Positions 11,785 through 22,415 of a DNA stretch of 64,000 bases are shown piece after piece; the stretch's first letter is position 1; every line of letters starts with the position of its first letter. Location of the stretch: contig SKCR01023810.1 of assembly GCA_019454045.1 (NCBI GenBank), positions 124,001 through 188,000 of the forward strand. Reading direction: 5' to 3'. The notes under the pieces were generated by a model. It saw nothing but the letters and a program-made list of their open reading frames with translations. It had not been told where the DNA came from and made no database searches. The position numbers were made by a program, and so were the translations under genes. This stretch comes from Zanthoxylum bungeanum. Taxonomy: Eukaryota > Streptophyta > Magnoliopsida > Sapindales > Rutaceae.

Positions 11785-14319
11785 TGTAGGCACTGTATTT
11801 TTGTATGAAGCCCGATGATGAGCCTCGTATGGAGGCACTACCCGATAAGTCACGGAAGTCGCGGGAAACGGACATCGGTAGGGAAAATTCAAAAATCAAT
11901 ACCTTGCCAGATTTCATTCGTTTACTTAGTCTCGGGATCTGCTCGATTGAACTCTGTTTTAACTATTAGACTCGGCCCAAAAATCCCCGCATCCCACACC
12001 AAGCCACACACCCAAGCCCACACACCACCAAACCACACACCCAAGCCTACCAAATCCAATCCAAAATATTCAACACAGGCCTAAATTAAATAAATCAAAT
12101 CAAATCTCCTTCCTAAATTAAATAAATCCATTTCCTAAACTAATAAATCACATTCCTAAATTAAATAGATTCATTCCTTATAACAAACTAATTAATATTC
12201 CCCATTATTACACAATCTTTATTTCCTACCATACAAGGAAAACCCTAACCCACTCTTATAAAAGACACACAAACCAGACCTTAAAGACACTAAAGATCAT
12301 TCATGACAATAACCAAAAAAAACCAGAAAACCCTTCACGCCCTAACTCTCTTCTTCCTCAATCTTATTTCCCTATCTAAAATTATCAAAGAAGATAAACC
12401 CTAAAACACACAACCTTCATCATTCTCGGCTCACGGCCAAACAACAAACACAAAGACGCCACTCATCCTCTCTATCCCTTCTATCTCTTTCAACCTCTCG
12501 ACAGTAGCACAAAGAAACAAAAACCCTAATACTCCCCCTCTCATGAAATAAGACATGGCATGGACACTCTCTCATCTCCCTTAGCCCCTCACCAACTTAC
12601 GATCCCTTCAACCAGCCGCCTCTTTCTTCTCTCCACACGGTCACACTTAAATACACATCCCAGCAGCCAACACATGCATAAGCTACACACAAACAGCTCA
12701 CCGACCCTTCAACAATGACAAACAACAGCCCATCACGTAAGTAAAAAAACACACACACAAACCTGGATAGCCAACCCACACTCGGCAGTTCACAAAACTA
12801 CAGACTTGGCCACCCTCTGAACCAGCCCTTCCACTGAGAACAACAAATCAAAACAGCCTTGGACGTAAGACATGAAGCCACCTGGACGTGAAGTATCCAC
12901 CAAACCGACAACAAACTGAAACATACCACTAAGACCTTGCACGATAATTCAACAAACCCTAGAACCAGCAGCGTGACCAAAACGCAAAGGAAACCCTAAC
13001 GCACAGAAGTAGCAGCGTGACTTGGATGTGAACAAGCTGCGAATGCATACTTGGAGTGATCGTAACCAGCAAGAAAATTGCCCCATAAACTACCGAACAA
13101 TCACCCACACAACAGCCCCAAAAATAGTCTCAAAACCTGTCCAAAAAATAGAAAAATAGTAAAGAAAAAACGAGCAAAATAGTAGCGAAACTGAACCGGT
13201 GAACCAGAAAAGTTACGGAGCATTACCCTTCCGACGACGTCCCAATGCACTCCGGAGAAGCGACGTAAAAGGTAGGACCTAATGGCACCATTTATTATAT
13301 TTTATTTTATCGTCCTGGAAACGGCATGCTTAGTTGGACGTGGAATACGTCCAACCGTGCGTATGAAGTCCTACATTGAAAATGGCCAAAAAATTTGGTC
13401 ATATATTTCCTTATTTGGCATTTAATTCGCGTTATTTGTCTTTTCACTATTTCGCATTTAATTTGGATTTATGGTTGTTTTATTGTTTCGCGTTTATTTT
13501 GAGTTATTTATCTTTCTTCATTGTTTGGCATGTTTGTCTCTTCGATTATTTATGGTTATATGTATTATCATGTTTCATGTATGTCAATATTGGGTTAATG
13601 ATTGAGTGTTTTCACTCGTGGTATATTGGATGGAAACCCAGACGTAAATTCCGTAGCTGAATCCGAATAGACGTTAATGCGGTCTGTACTTGGGATACAA
13701 CGCCACGTACCGCTAGGGGAAACACTCATGCATGTGTTTATGTGATTATAGATGTCTTTTTTGTGATCTCGTTTGAATGCGTTTTCAAACGCTACTCGAA
13801 CACATACATCCGGGCTTATTCCGTTCGAACACATTTCCGATCGCTACTTGAACATGTGCATTATGTTTACCATTTGAACGTGTTTTAGAACGCTACTCGA
13901 ACGTGCATACACTGGACAGGTTCCTTTATCATGTTTTATGCATATTTGCCTATTTGGTTATTGATTTCTGCATCATGTGCTTAAGTATCCCTTCTTAATG
14001 TAGTATGCTTCCATTATCTCTATTAATGTTCATGAGTATGCCAACTTGTGTGTTGATTAGAATATCTTATATGTGTTGCATAATACTTGGTTATATTATT
14101 GCATAAACCCGTCATCATTACAACTGGCATAAGTAAAGGACCATTCCGAACCCAACGGTTTGAGGTCTTCCCTTGCGAGGGGTGAGTGCGGCCTTAAATC
14201 ATTTCCCAGTTTACACTGGGTGGCGACTCTTTTATTCTCTGGTTTAGTCCCCGTGGGCTACTCCATACTCCGATCGAGCCGTGAGCCCGGGACAGCGTCG
14301 TCGATTTCTGTGTCCTACA
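11785..14319 (+). repeat. 3' LTR of the Ogre/Tat-like element
   Basis: This 2,535-bp copy of the 5' LTR ends CCTACA and is followed by the target duplication ACCAT. Differences from the 5' LTR are scattered substitutions and short indels, so the insertion is old enough to have diverged. Confidence 0.92.
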
Positions 14320-14324
14320 ACCAT

Positions 14325-14375
14325 GATTGCCAATTTATAAGAAAATTGGATGGGAAGCTTATCTCTGAGGCATAG
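14325..14375 (+). pseudogene. Downstream ORF of the Athila element, right part
   Basis: This is the remaining end of the reading frame interrupted at 4330. It runs in phase from the target duplication to a TAG at 14373-14375, giving about 15 residues. It shows that the Ogre/Tat-like element landed inside this ORF. Confidence 0.55.
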
Positions 14376-14544
14376 ACGTCAATCAAGCCGCTACGTTTCT
14401 TGTACATATTATATCTCTTTATCTTTTCCTAATAATTGTGATTTATTTTGCTGTTTTCTTTATTTTCTCCGACAAGATCCAGACCTTTTTGACCTTTCCC
14501 GATTTATTTTACTGTTTAACTAATAATTGTCATCTAGCAGGTAC

Positions 14545-14574
14545 TAGTGCTATTATTTTACTCACCCTTTTCAG
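14545..14574 (+). promoter_or_regulatory. Possible splice acceptor before the LOG ORF
   Basis: A pyrimidine-rich tract CTCACCCTTTTCAG ends at 14574, and another candidate, CATCTAGCAG, ends at 14540. The LOG start codon lies about 50 bases further on. In Athila elements the env-like ORF is thought to be made from a spliced RNA; the same could apply here. This is inference from position only. Confidence 0.4.
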
Positions 14575-14626
14575 GTGTTATAAATTCAACTCATCATTGC
14601 ACTTTTGAAGACATCCAGAGTAAAAC

Positions 14627-14759
14627 ATGGAAGTCACTTCAAGAAGACGAGTTGAAAATATTTGTGTGTTTTACGGTACTAGTGTTGGTATTAAACCAGA
14701 ATACGTAGCAGCAACACATGAATTGGGTCGAGTCTTAGCTGCAAGGAATATGCACTTAG
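14627..14759 (+). pseudogene. LOG-like cytokinin-activating enzyme, N-terminal part
   Basis: LOG enzymes release active cytokinin base from cytokinin riboside 5'-monophosphate in the cytosol. This N-terminal part starts at ATG 14627 and reads as a LOG family member: ENICVFYGTSVGIKPEYV, then ELGRVLAARNMHLV, matching the first strand (usually FCGSS) and first helix of the fold. After about 43 codons it is cut by a copia LTR with the 5-bp duplication CTTAG (14755-14759). The frame resumes at 18868. No intron interrupts it, whereas plant LOG genes normally have several, so this looks like a copied cDNA. It sits in the Athila element between integrase and polypurine tract. FYGTS replaces the usual FCGSS. 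Confidence 0.85.
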
Positions 14760-17700
14760 TGTTGGACAATTATGACCCATATGGTCACTATTTGTACAGA
14801 TCACGGTGTTGTTGTACAAATTAACTATGTGACAAAGGAGATTGCACTCTTTGTAGGTTTCTATAATTAGTCCCAAAGAAAGTATAAGCAATGAAACACA
14901 CAAGTTATACATGCAAAGCTTGAAGCATGGCGGAATCATACTTACAAAGCTTGTGACGAAATTGATGAAAAGAATCCTTGAGTCTTCAAGGTTGTAACTT
15001 CGGCCAAGAGCAAGAGTGAGAGAAGCTTCAAGTCTTCTAGTATTCCAAGCTCCAGGTTGTTTCCCTATCACCTCCTTTGATCCTTCCTTGTGCTAGCAAA
15101 AATGGAGAATGAAAAACAATTTTTCTGCCCTTGTTTGAAGCTCACGGCGTGAGCAAGGAGAAGAAGAGGAAGATTGCCTTTTCTATTTTCTTTTCTCTTT
15201 TTATTTGTTTCAAAAACCGTGAGAAAGAAAAAGGAAAAGCAATGATGAGATATCATTTTCCAAAATGAATTTTTTATTAAAAAACCCTTCAAAAACCGTG
15301 AAAGGTTTTCCCTCCAAAAAAAATCCATTAAATGGCCTTATCAACTTACATAGAGAATAGTGACAATGTATCATCCCATAAAGGCGACTAGATACATCCA
15401 TCCACTAGTCGTGTCAAGTGATGAGACTTCGCGATATAATTTGCGGGTCCCACTCGTTTCAAAATACGAATGTGTCCGCAAATACTTTCGGGCTCGGTTT
15501 CGCTAATTCCGAATTAACGAATTTCCGTCGCGACGTAAATAAATAATTACGCCTAGCGAAATTACTATTCACATCGCTAATGAATTAATTCTAAATTAAT
15601 TCGTTTGCCCGAATTAAAATCCGATTTTAATTCCGCGTCGAAATCTAATTTCGTTTAATATATCGAATATATTATTTTATCGATTAATTCCAAATTAATC
15701 GTTCTCTCTCCTAATAAGGCATTTTATCCAAGATAAAGTTTCTCCGCAATTAATCCAAGATTAATAAAGTTCGAATCAAACATCATAGGTGAATCTTCAG
15801 GAAGCGACCCAAGAGATCTCCGGATATGTTGGCAGTAAATACAGTCGTCGGATCATCCGAACACGTACGTACCTCGTACTACGTTTTTACCGATTTACAA
15901 GACAAGGTTGGCTTCTAGCAAAGCGCCATGCCTACCCAATTCTCCAGAAATATTCTTATTGGAATATTAGATCTTTATCAAGCGTAGTATACCGTAGTAT
16001 CGTGTACATCAATCCAGTATCGGACGATCACATGTTAGGCCTGGGGCTGGAAATGTGTCTGCCCCGTACGAAACATATATCGGACATCAAACAACTAGTC
16101 TCTTTAAATCGGACAATCCTGACCTGGTCATATTGTCCCGACGGTTGCAACCTTTTATAGAGTACTAGTTCTGTATCCAGCGTGATCATCATCTCCATAT
16201 GTCTGAAGTGATACTTCCATCTTGACATCACATCCAGTACAGTACGATTCTCGATAAACCCAGAAGAGGTGTACACAGAACCGGTTAAAGCCCCGAACCA
16301 CCAAAACCAAAGTTTACCGATTGTCGCAAGTACTAGCGATGCAAGTCTCAGGTTAAGACCATATACACCTACCCTGATGCGGCCTCCCATAGACACGCAG
16401 ACATACTACCAATGGGATTCCGCGGGGTCTGTCCAAAGCGAAGCTGTTTTTCGCACCATCGGTAAAACACAACCTCCTATCGCACTTCCATAAGTATCCA
16501 ATACTAAATATATGAGAACTATGCCGTTGTGCATCACAACTCGCACAAGTGCAATACTAGTCTATTCCGCATTATCGATGTCCGATCTCGATAATACTCC
16601 GACTAGGGATATTTAATGATTAAACCTTTTATATTGATACTGTCTCATATCATCTCAATACGGAACTAATCATATGGACTTTTGCCATTAATATATCAAA
16701 GAAATAATTTTACAAAATGGCAAAAGGCAATTTCATTATCACATAGTTGATTTTGTACAATAATACAATATCATTTACAAAACAGTGACGCTATGGGTCA
16801 TAATGTCTAACACTCTTATCATTTGTGATTAGATCACCTAGATATATAAATGATGAGAGGTCCCTATGATTTGTTCATGGACAGAGAATGATATGAGACA
16901 GTATCAGTCCACGAAGGATAAATCATTAAATATCCCTAGTCAGAGTATTATCGAGATTGGACATTGATAAATACGTAAAAGACTAGTATTGCACTTGTGC
17001 GCGTTTGTGAGGGCACAACGGCATAGTTCTCATATATTTGGGTATATGATACTCATGCAAGTGTAATAGGAGGTTGTGTTTTACCGATGGTACGGGAAAC
17101 AGCTTCGCTCTGGATAGACCCCCCGCGGAATCCCATTGGTAGTATGACTATGTGTCTATGGGAATCTGCAATCAGGGTAGGTGTATTTGGTCTTAACCTG
17201 AGACTTGCACCGCTAATACATACGACAATCAATATATTTGGTTGAGGTCGTCCAGGGCTTTAACAGGTTCTGTGTACGCCGATACTGGGTATATTGGGAA
17301 TCGTAGTGTGTTGGGTGTGATGTCAAAACGGAAGTATCACTCCAGTCATAGTGGAGATGATGGTCATGTAGGATACAGAACTCGTTCTCTTAAATGCTCG
17401 AGCTATCGGGATATTATGACAAGGTCATGAATATCTGATTATAGAGACTAGTTACCAGACATCCGATATGTGCTTCGTACGGGGCAGACACAATTCCAGC
17501 CCCAGGCCTTGCACGTGATCTTCCGATACTGGACAGAAATACGCAATACTTCGGTATACTACGCTTGATATAGATTGTTTATTCCAGTAAGCATGTTTCT
17601 GGAGAATTGGGTAGGCATGGCGCTTTGCTAGAAGCCAACCTTGTCTTGTAAATCGGTAATAAACGTAGTACGACGTACTTACGTGTTCGGATAGTCCGAC

Positions 17701-18867
17701 GACCCGATTTACTGCCAACATATCTGGAGATCTCATGGGTCGCTTCCCAAAGATTCACCAATGATGTATGACTCGCACTATGATTAATCTGGGATTAATT
17801 AGTAGAGAGAGAAGATTAATTTCTAGAGAGAGAAAATTAATCTGGGATTAATAACGGAGATATTTTATCTAGGATAAAATATCGTTTAAAGAGAGAGAAC
17901 GATTAATTTGGAATTAATAGGGTAAATTAATATATTCGATATATTAATCGAAATTGGATTTCGACGCGGAATTAAAATTAGATTTTAATTCGGGCGTACG
18001 AATTAATTTAGAATTAATTCGTTAGCGACGTGAATAGTGATTTCGCTAGGCGTAATCATTTAATTACGATGCGACGGAAAATTCGTTAATTTGGAATTAG
18101 CGAACCCGAGCCCGAGAGTGATTGCGAGCGCATTCGCATTTCGAATTCGAGCGCGGCACGCAAGTCACATCAAGCGTCAAATCGCTAGTTGCATCAATTG
18201 TCAAATCACTTGTCACTTTGAGTGATGTGATGTGACTTGACATGTTGTCACTTTATTAAAGTGCTTGATGTGAATAGTAAAAAGTGATAGGTGATGGAAA
18301 AGCATTTTTGCTTTTTGCTTTTGACCTTTTGACTTTGCTTTTTGAAGTAAAAGGTGGTAAATGCTTTTATTAAATTTTGGAAAATATAAAAAGCATTTAC
18401 ACTTTCTCTCTCTCTTATATATTCACGTTTTTTAGGGTTTTTTGGAACAAGAAAATCGTCTCTCTCTCTCTCTTGGTCCATGACCGATTTCTTCATCTCT
18501 TTTTCTGGTTTTGCCGAATTAAATGGAGAATCTATTGATCTTGTTGCAAGATCCATGTGCTAGCACACTCTAGGAGGCATCCTAAGGTGATAGGGAAGTG
18601 AGTTTGTGAGCATGGAAAGCTTGAAGCTTGGAGCTTCAATGGTGACATCCATGGCCGAATCTTCAAGGAGGAAGATGACCCAAAACCGTGCAGTCCACTC
18701 CATCAACAAGCCATTGGCGTGACCTTGAAGAGGAGGAGAAGGCTTGTGTTCTTTGATGCATCCAAACCAATCATTGTGAGTATATGTTTCCGCCATTATT
18801 CCTTGATGTATTCATGCGAATTTTATGCTTGATTTGTTGATATTGGGACCTATATTAGAAACCAACA
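14760..18867 (+). mobile_element. Solo copia LTR inside the LOG ORF, with nested LTR
   Basis: This is a solo LTR of a long-LTR Ty1/copia family. It starts TGTTGGACAATTATGACC and ends GAAACCAACA, flanked by CTTAG on both sides (14755-14759 and 18868-18872). Without the nested LTR at 14852-16812 it is about 2.14 kb, close to the 3' LTR at 28149-30264. Perfect target duplications and uninterrupted LOG reading on both sides show an insertion into the ORF followed by LTR-LTR recombination, or an equivalent event on another haplotype. Confidence 0.88.
14852..16812 (-). mobile_element. Reversed solo LTR nested in the copia LTR
   Basis: This 1,961-bp LTR is in reverse orientation. On the minus strand it starts TGTTAGACATTATGACCC and ends GAAACCTACA. 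The duplication CTCTT flanks it (14847-14851 and 16813-16817), and its removal restores the LTR sequence seen at 28149. It is a diverged relative of the LTR it interrupts. Confidence 0.88.
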
Positions 18868-19392
18868 CTTAGTATATGGCGGTGGCAATCTGGGACTAAT
18901 GAGGAACGTTTCAAAAGCTGTGCAGGAAGGAGACAGTCAAGTCTTGGGAATCATCCCAAAACCCTTGGCAGAGGCAAATCTTATTGGACCATCAAACGGT
19001 GAAGAACTAATTGTGCCAGGTATATCTGAACGACTGGTAGAAATGATTAACCGTGCTGATGCTTTTATTACTTTGCCAGGTACTTTGGCACAATGGAGGA
19101 AATTTTTACATTATTATCTTGGGCAAACCTGAACATACACCAGAAACCACTTGGACTGTTTAACATTGAAGGATTCTGTGATTTTCTATGTGTGTTTCTT
19201 GATTATGCCCGGAGAAATGGGTTCGTGTCAAAACCTGTAAAAGAACTTCTCTTTACTGCCAGAACTGTCCTGGATTTAATTGATCAAATCTTAGCCTTTG
19301 AACCACAAATTGATCCCATTCTTTCGAAGATAAACTGGTCTGATAATGATCGTGGTAAGAGGCGTCGGATAAATCTGGATCTTAACTTGTAA
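18868..19392 (+). pseudogene. LOG-like enzyme, C-terminal part, copy 1
   Basis: This is the rest of the LOG-like protein, in phase with 14627-14754 after removing the LTR. It shows the phosphate-binding loop VYGGGNLGLM, then VLGIIPKPL, ERLVEMINRADAFITLPG, and in the next frame MEEIFTLLSWANLNIHQKPLG and ARRNGFVS. A single-base deletion falls in the family motif PGGxGTxEE at about 19080-19093, where the reading breaks. Two open stretches therefore appear (to 19132, and 19093-19392). A C-terminal tail with a basic KRRR run ends at TAA 19390-19392. Apart from the deletion the family fold is well kept, with no introns. The deletion is shared with copy 2, so it predates the duplication. Cytokinin activation is the family role; this copy is probably inactive. 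Confidence 0.85.
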
Positions 19393-19924
19393 TTTTTCAC
19401 TTAGATGTAGAATTTCAACTAACCATGTACGATTTTCTAAACTCTTCTTCTACTGTTTAAGACATTGGGGATAATGTCTCACTTAAGTTTGGGCGAAGGG
19501 AATAGTTAATTTGTATCTTGTTTTTATTGTTTTATTTTTAGTCTAAAATTTTTCGAAAAATATAAAAAAATTGAAAACTTTTACAAAAAATCAAAAAATA
19601 TTTTATGTTTTTAGGTTTTTAATTTGATTAATCGGGTGAAATTAGTGTGAGATAGTTGTGTAAGGAGTTTCCATTCCTGAGACATATCTCAAACCTCTTT
19701 CGGAACAAGTTAATTTTTATTTATTTCATTTAGAATTATTTAATTTGTAAATTCTCCAAAATACTGACTAAAATTGATCTTCATATGCTCAGTTGACATG
19801 TATTATCAACGTGCATGGTAACATATGGTCATGAGCTGTAATTGAAAAGTTTGTAATATTCAGTGCTCTAGTTTAATTGGAGGAAGCATCTATGAAAAGC
19901 ATTGGAGTAAAAAAAAACATCTAA

Positions 19925-20155
19925 GATCCGAGTTATTAAGTCTGTAAGGGTGTTTTAACACCTAGTGCCCTAAAGCCAACTGGTTTGGGAGTCACTGGCC
20001 CAACACTCGCTACATGGATCGAAAGATGCTGCAAAAATATATATCTGAAGTCTGAGTAATTAAGTCCGTAAGGGTCTCTTAACATTTGGTGCCCTAAAGC
20101 CACCGGTTTGGGAGTCACCGACCCAAAGCTCGCTACATAGATGGAAGATATTGTA
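19925..20155 (+). repeat. Two-unit direct repeat, about 120 bp
   Basis: Two imperfect head-to-tail units each contain TAAGTCYGTAAGGGT, the CCCTAAAGCCA block, GTTTGGGAGTCAC and CTCGCTACAT. The same pair occurs at 31322-31552 in the second copy. Confidence 0.8.
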
Positions 20156-20230
20156 TATAAATAAAAAAAAATCAAAATCAAAAAAAAAATCAGAAAAATC
20201 AGAAAAACTATTCCATTACTGCAAAAAGGT

Positions 20231-20416
20231 GTGAATTCTGATAAAACTTTAGGACAAAAATATTACTCCCTTCTCAACTGCACTTGTGACTGTTGTGGGA
20301 AAAATGAGTTAATTAATATTTTTTTGGCTGTGTATATGGAGAATGGTAAATATAATCGGAGAATTCACTTATTCGGTAAATTAGAAAGAAAGACAACAAT
20401 TAGTAACTTGAAGTAG
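20231..20416 (+). CDS. 61-residue ORF with CTCDCC motif, copy 1
   Basis: This short ORF carries NCTCDCCGKNE near residue 17 and a lysine-rich end. It is repeated almost unchanged at 31630-31815 because the region is duplicated. I do not recognise a family, and it may be chance coding in the Athila 3' region. Confidence 0.25.
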   Translation: MNSDKTLGQKYYSLLNCTCDCCGKNELINIFLAVYMENGKYNRRIHLFGKLERKTTISNLK

Positions 20417-20506
20417 AAGTTTCACCTGATTAGTCACTAACTTCTTTATTCTATTTTCTTGTCTTTTTATTTTTGTGTGCATTAGTTTCACTACCTTTTT
20501 ACTTTT

Positions 20507-22400
20507 GTAAAAGACTAGTATTGCACTTGTGCGCGTTTGTGAGGGCACAACGGCATAGTTCTCTTATATTTGGGTATAGGATACTCATGCAAGTGTAATA
20601 GGAGGTTGTGTTTTACCGATGGTACGGGAAACAGCTTCGCTCTGGATAGACCCCCGCGGAATCCCATTGGTAGTATGACTATGTGTCTATGGGAATCTGC
20701 AATCAGGGTAGGTGTATTTGGTCTTAACTTGAGACTTGCACCGCTAATACATACGACAATCAATATACTTTGGTTGAGGTCGTCCAGGGCTTTAACAGGT
20801 TCTGTGTACGCCGATACTGGGTATATTGGGAATCGTAGTGTGTTGGGTGTGATGTCAAGACGGAAGTATCACTCCAGTCATAGTGGAGATGATGGTCATG
20901 TAGGATACGGAACTCGTTCTCTTAAAAGCTCGAGCTATCGGGATATTATGACAAGGTCATGAATATCTGATTATAGAGACTAGTTACCAGACATTTGATA
21001 TGTGCTTCGTACGGGGCAGACACAATTCCAGCCCCAGGCCTTGCACGTGATCTTCCGATACTGGACAGAAATACGCAATACTTCGGTATACTACGCTTGA
21101 TATAGATCGCTTATTCCAGTAAGCATGTTTCTGGAGAATTGGGTAGGCATGGCGCTTTGCTAGAAGCCAACCTTGTCTTGTAAATCGGTATAAACGTAGT
21201 ACGAGGTACTTACGTGTTCGGATAGTCCGACGACCCGATTTACTGCCAACATATCTGGAGATCTCATGGGTCGCTTCCCAAAGATTCACCAATGATGTAT
21301 GACTCGCACTATGATTAATCTGGGATTAATTAGTAGAGAGAAATGATTAATTTCTAGAGAGAGAAAATTAATCTGGGATTAATAACTGAGATATTTTATC
21401 TAGGATAAAATATCGTTTAAAGAGAGAGAACGATTAATTTGGAATTAATCGGGTAAATTAATATATTCGATATATTAATCGAAATTGGATTTCGACGCGG
21501 AATTAAAATTAGATTTTAATTCGGGCGTACGAATTAATTTAGAATTAATTCGTTAGCGACGTGAATAGTGATTTCGCTAGGCGTAATCATTTAATTACGA
21601 TGCGACGGAAAATTCGTTAATTTGGAATTAGCGAACCCGAGCCCGAGAGTGATTGCGAGCGCATTCGCATTTCGAATTCGAGCGCGGCACGCAAGTCACA
21701 TCAAGCGTCAAATCGCTAGTTGCATCAATTGTCAAATCACTTGTCACTTTGAGTGATGTGATGTGACTTGACATGTTGTCACTTTATTAAAGTGACTTGA
21801 TGTGAATAGTAAAAAGTGATAGGTGATGGAAAAGCATTTTTGCTTTTTGCTTTTGACCTTTTGACTTTGCTTTTTGAAAGTAAAAGGTGGTAAATGCTTT
21901 TATTAAATTTTGGAAAATATAAAAAGCATTTACACTTTCTCTCTCTCTTATATATTCACGTTTTTTAGGGTTTTTTGGAACAAGAAAATTGTCTCTCTCT
22001 CTCTCTTGGTCCATGACCGATTTCTTCATCTCTTTTTCTGGTTTTGCCGAATTAAATGGAGAATCTATTGATCTTGTTGCAAGATCCATGTGCCAGCACA
22101 CTCTAGGAGGCATCCTAAGGTGATAGGGAAGTGAGTTTGTGAGCATAGAAAGCTTGAAGCTTGGAGCTTCAATGGTGACATCCATGGCCGAATCTTCAAG
22201 GAGGAAGATGACCCAAAACCGTGCAGTCCACTCCATCAACAAGCCATTGGCGTGACCTTGAAAAGGAGGAGAAGGCTTGTGTTCTTTGATGCATCCAAAC
22301 CAATCATTGTGAGTATATGTTTCCGCCATTATTCCTTGATGTATTCATGCGAATTTTATGCTTGATTTGTTGATCTTGGGACCTATATTAGAAACCAACA
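20507..22400 (+). mobile_element. Truncated 5' LTR of the copia element
   Basis: This matches the LTR at 28149-30264 from its internal GTAAAAGACTAG onward and ends GAAACCAACA. Its first roughly 250 bp are missing: the sequence switches from Athila 3' DNA to mid-LTR at GTAAAA (20507-20512), a string present in both parents. It is followed directly by a primer site. Confidence 0.88.
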
Positions 22401-22401
22401 A

Positions 22402-22415
22402 TGGTATCTTTGAGC
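22402..22415 (+). promoter_or_regulatory. Copia primer binding site, altered
   Basis: TGGTATCTTTGAGC follows the LTR end by one base. It resembles the initiator-Met primer site TGGTATCAGAGC but has an altered middle. Confidence 0.65.

Larger units (their letters stand above)
4331..14319 (+). mobile_element. Non-autonomous Ogre/Tat-like LTR retrotransposon
   Basis: This is a complete 9,989-bp LTR element with no recognisable gag or pol. The two LTRs (4331-6884 and 11785-14319) start TGTAGGCAC and end CCTACA. A 5-bp target duplication ACCAT flanks it exactly (4326-4330 and 14320-14324). A primer site beginning TGGCGACTCCACTGGGGA follows the 5' LTR, and a purine tract precedes the 3' LTR. The interior (6885-11784) is noncoding and ends in four stacked tandem arrays. 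The primer site resembles the tRNA-Arg type reported for Ogre elements, hence the Tat/Ogre assignment. Lacking genes, it must have moved with proteins of a related autonomous element. It inserted into the downstream ORF of the Athila element and is therefore younger. Confidence 0.88.
19393..20506 (+). other. Athila 3' noncoding region, copy 1
   Basis: This is a typical Athila 3' region. CATTGGGGATAATGTCTCAC and TTAAGTTTGGGCGAAGGG (about 19463-19500) resemble a polypurine tract-like motif. AT-rich DNA with A/T runs follows. Two imperfect units of about 120 bp (19925-20155) share CCCTAAAGCCAACTGGTTTGGGAGTCAC and GCTCGCTACAT. The segment breaks off at the junction 20507-20512. Confidence 0.6.

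Noticed and set aside
21787..22329. 180-residue minus-strand ORF in the copia LTR (MAETYTHNDWFG...)
   Set aside because: It lies fully inside an LTR, is broken into separate pieces in the two sister LTRs (18248-18796 and 29609-30193), and has no recognisable domain.
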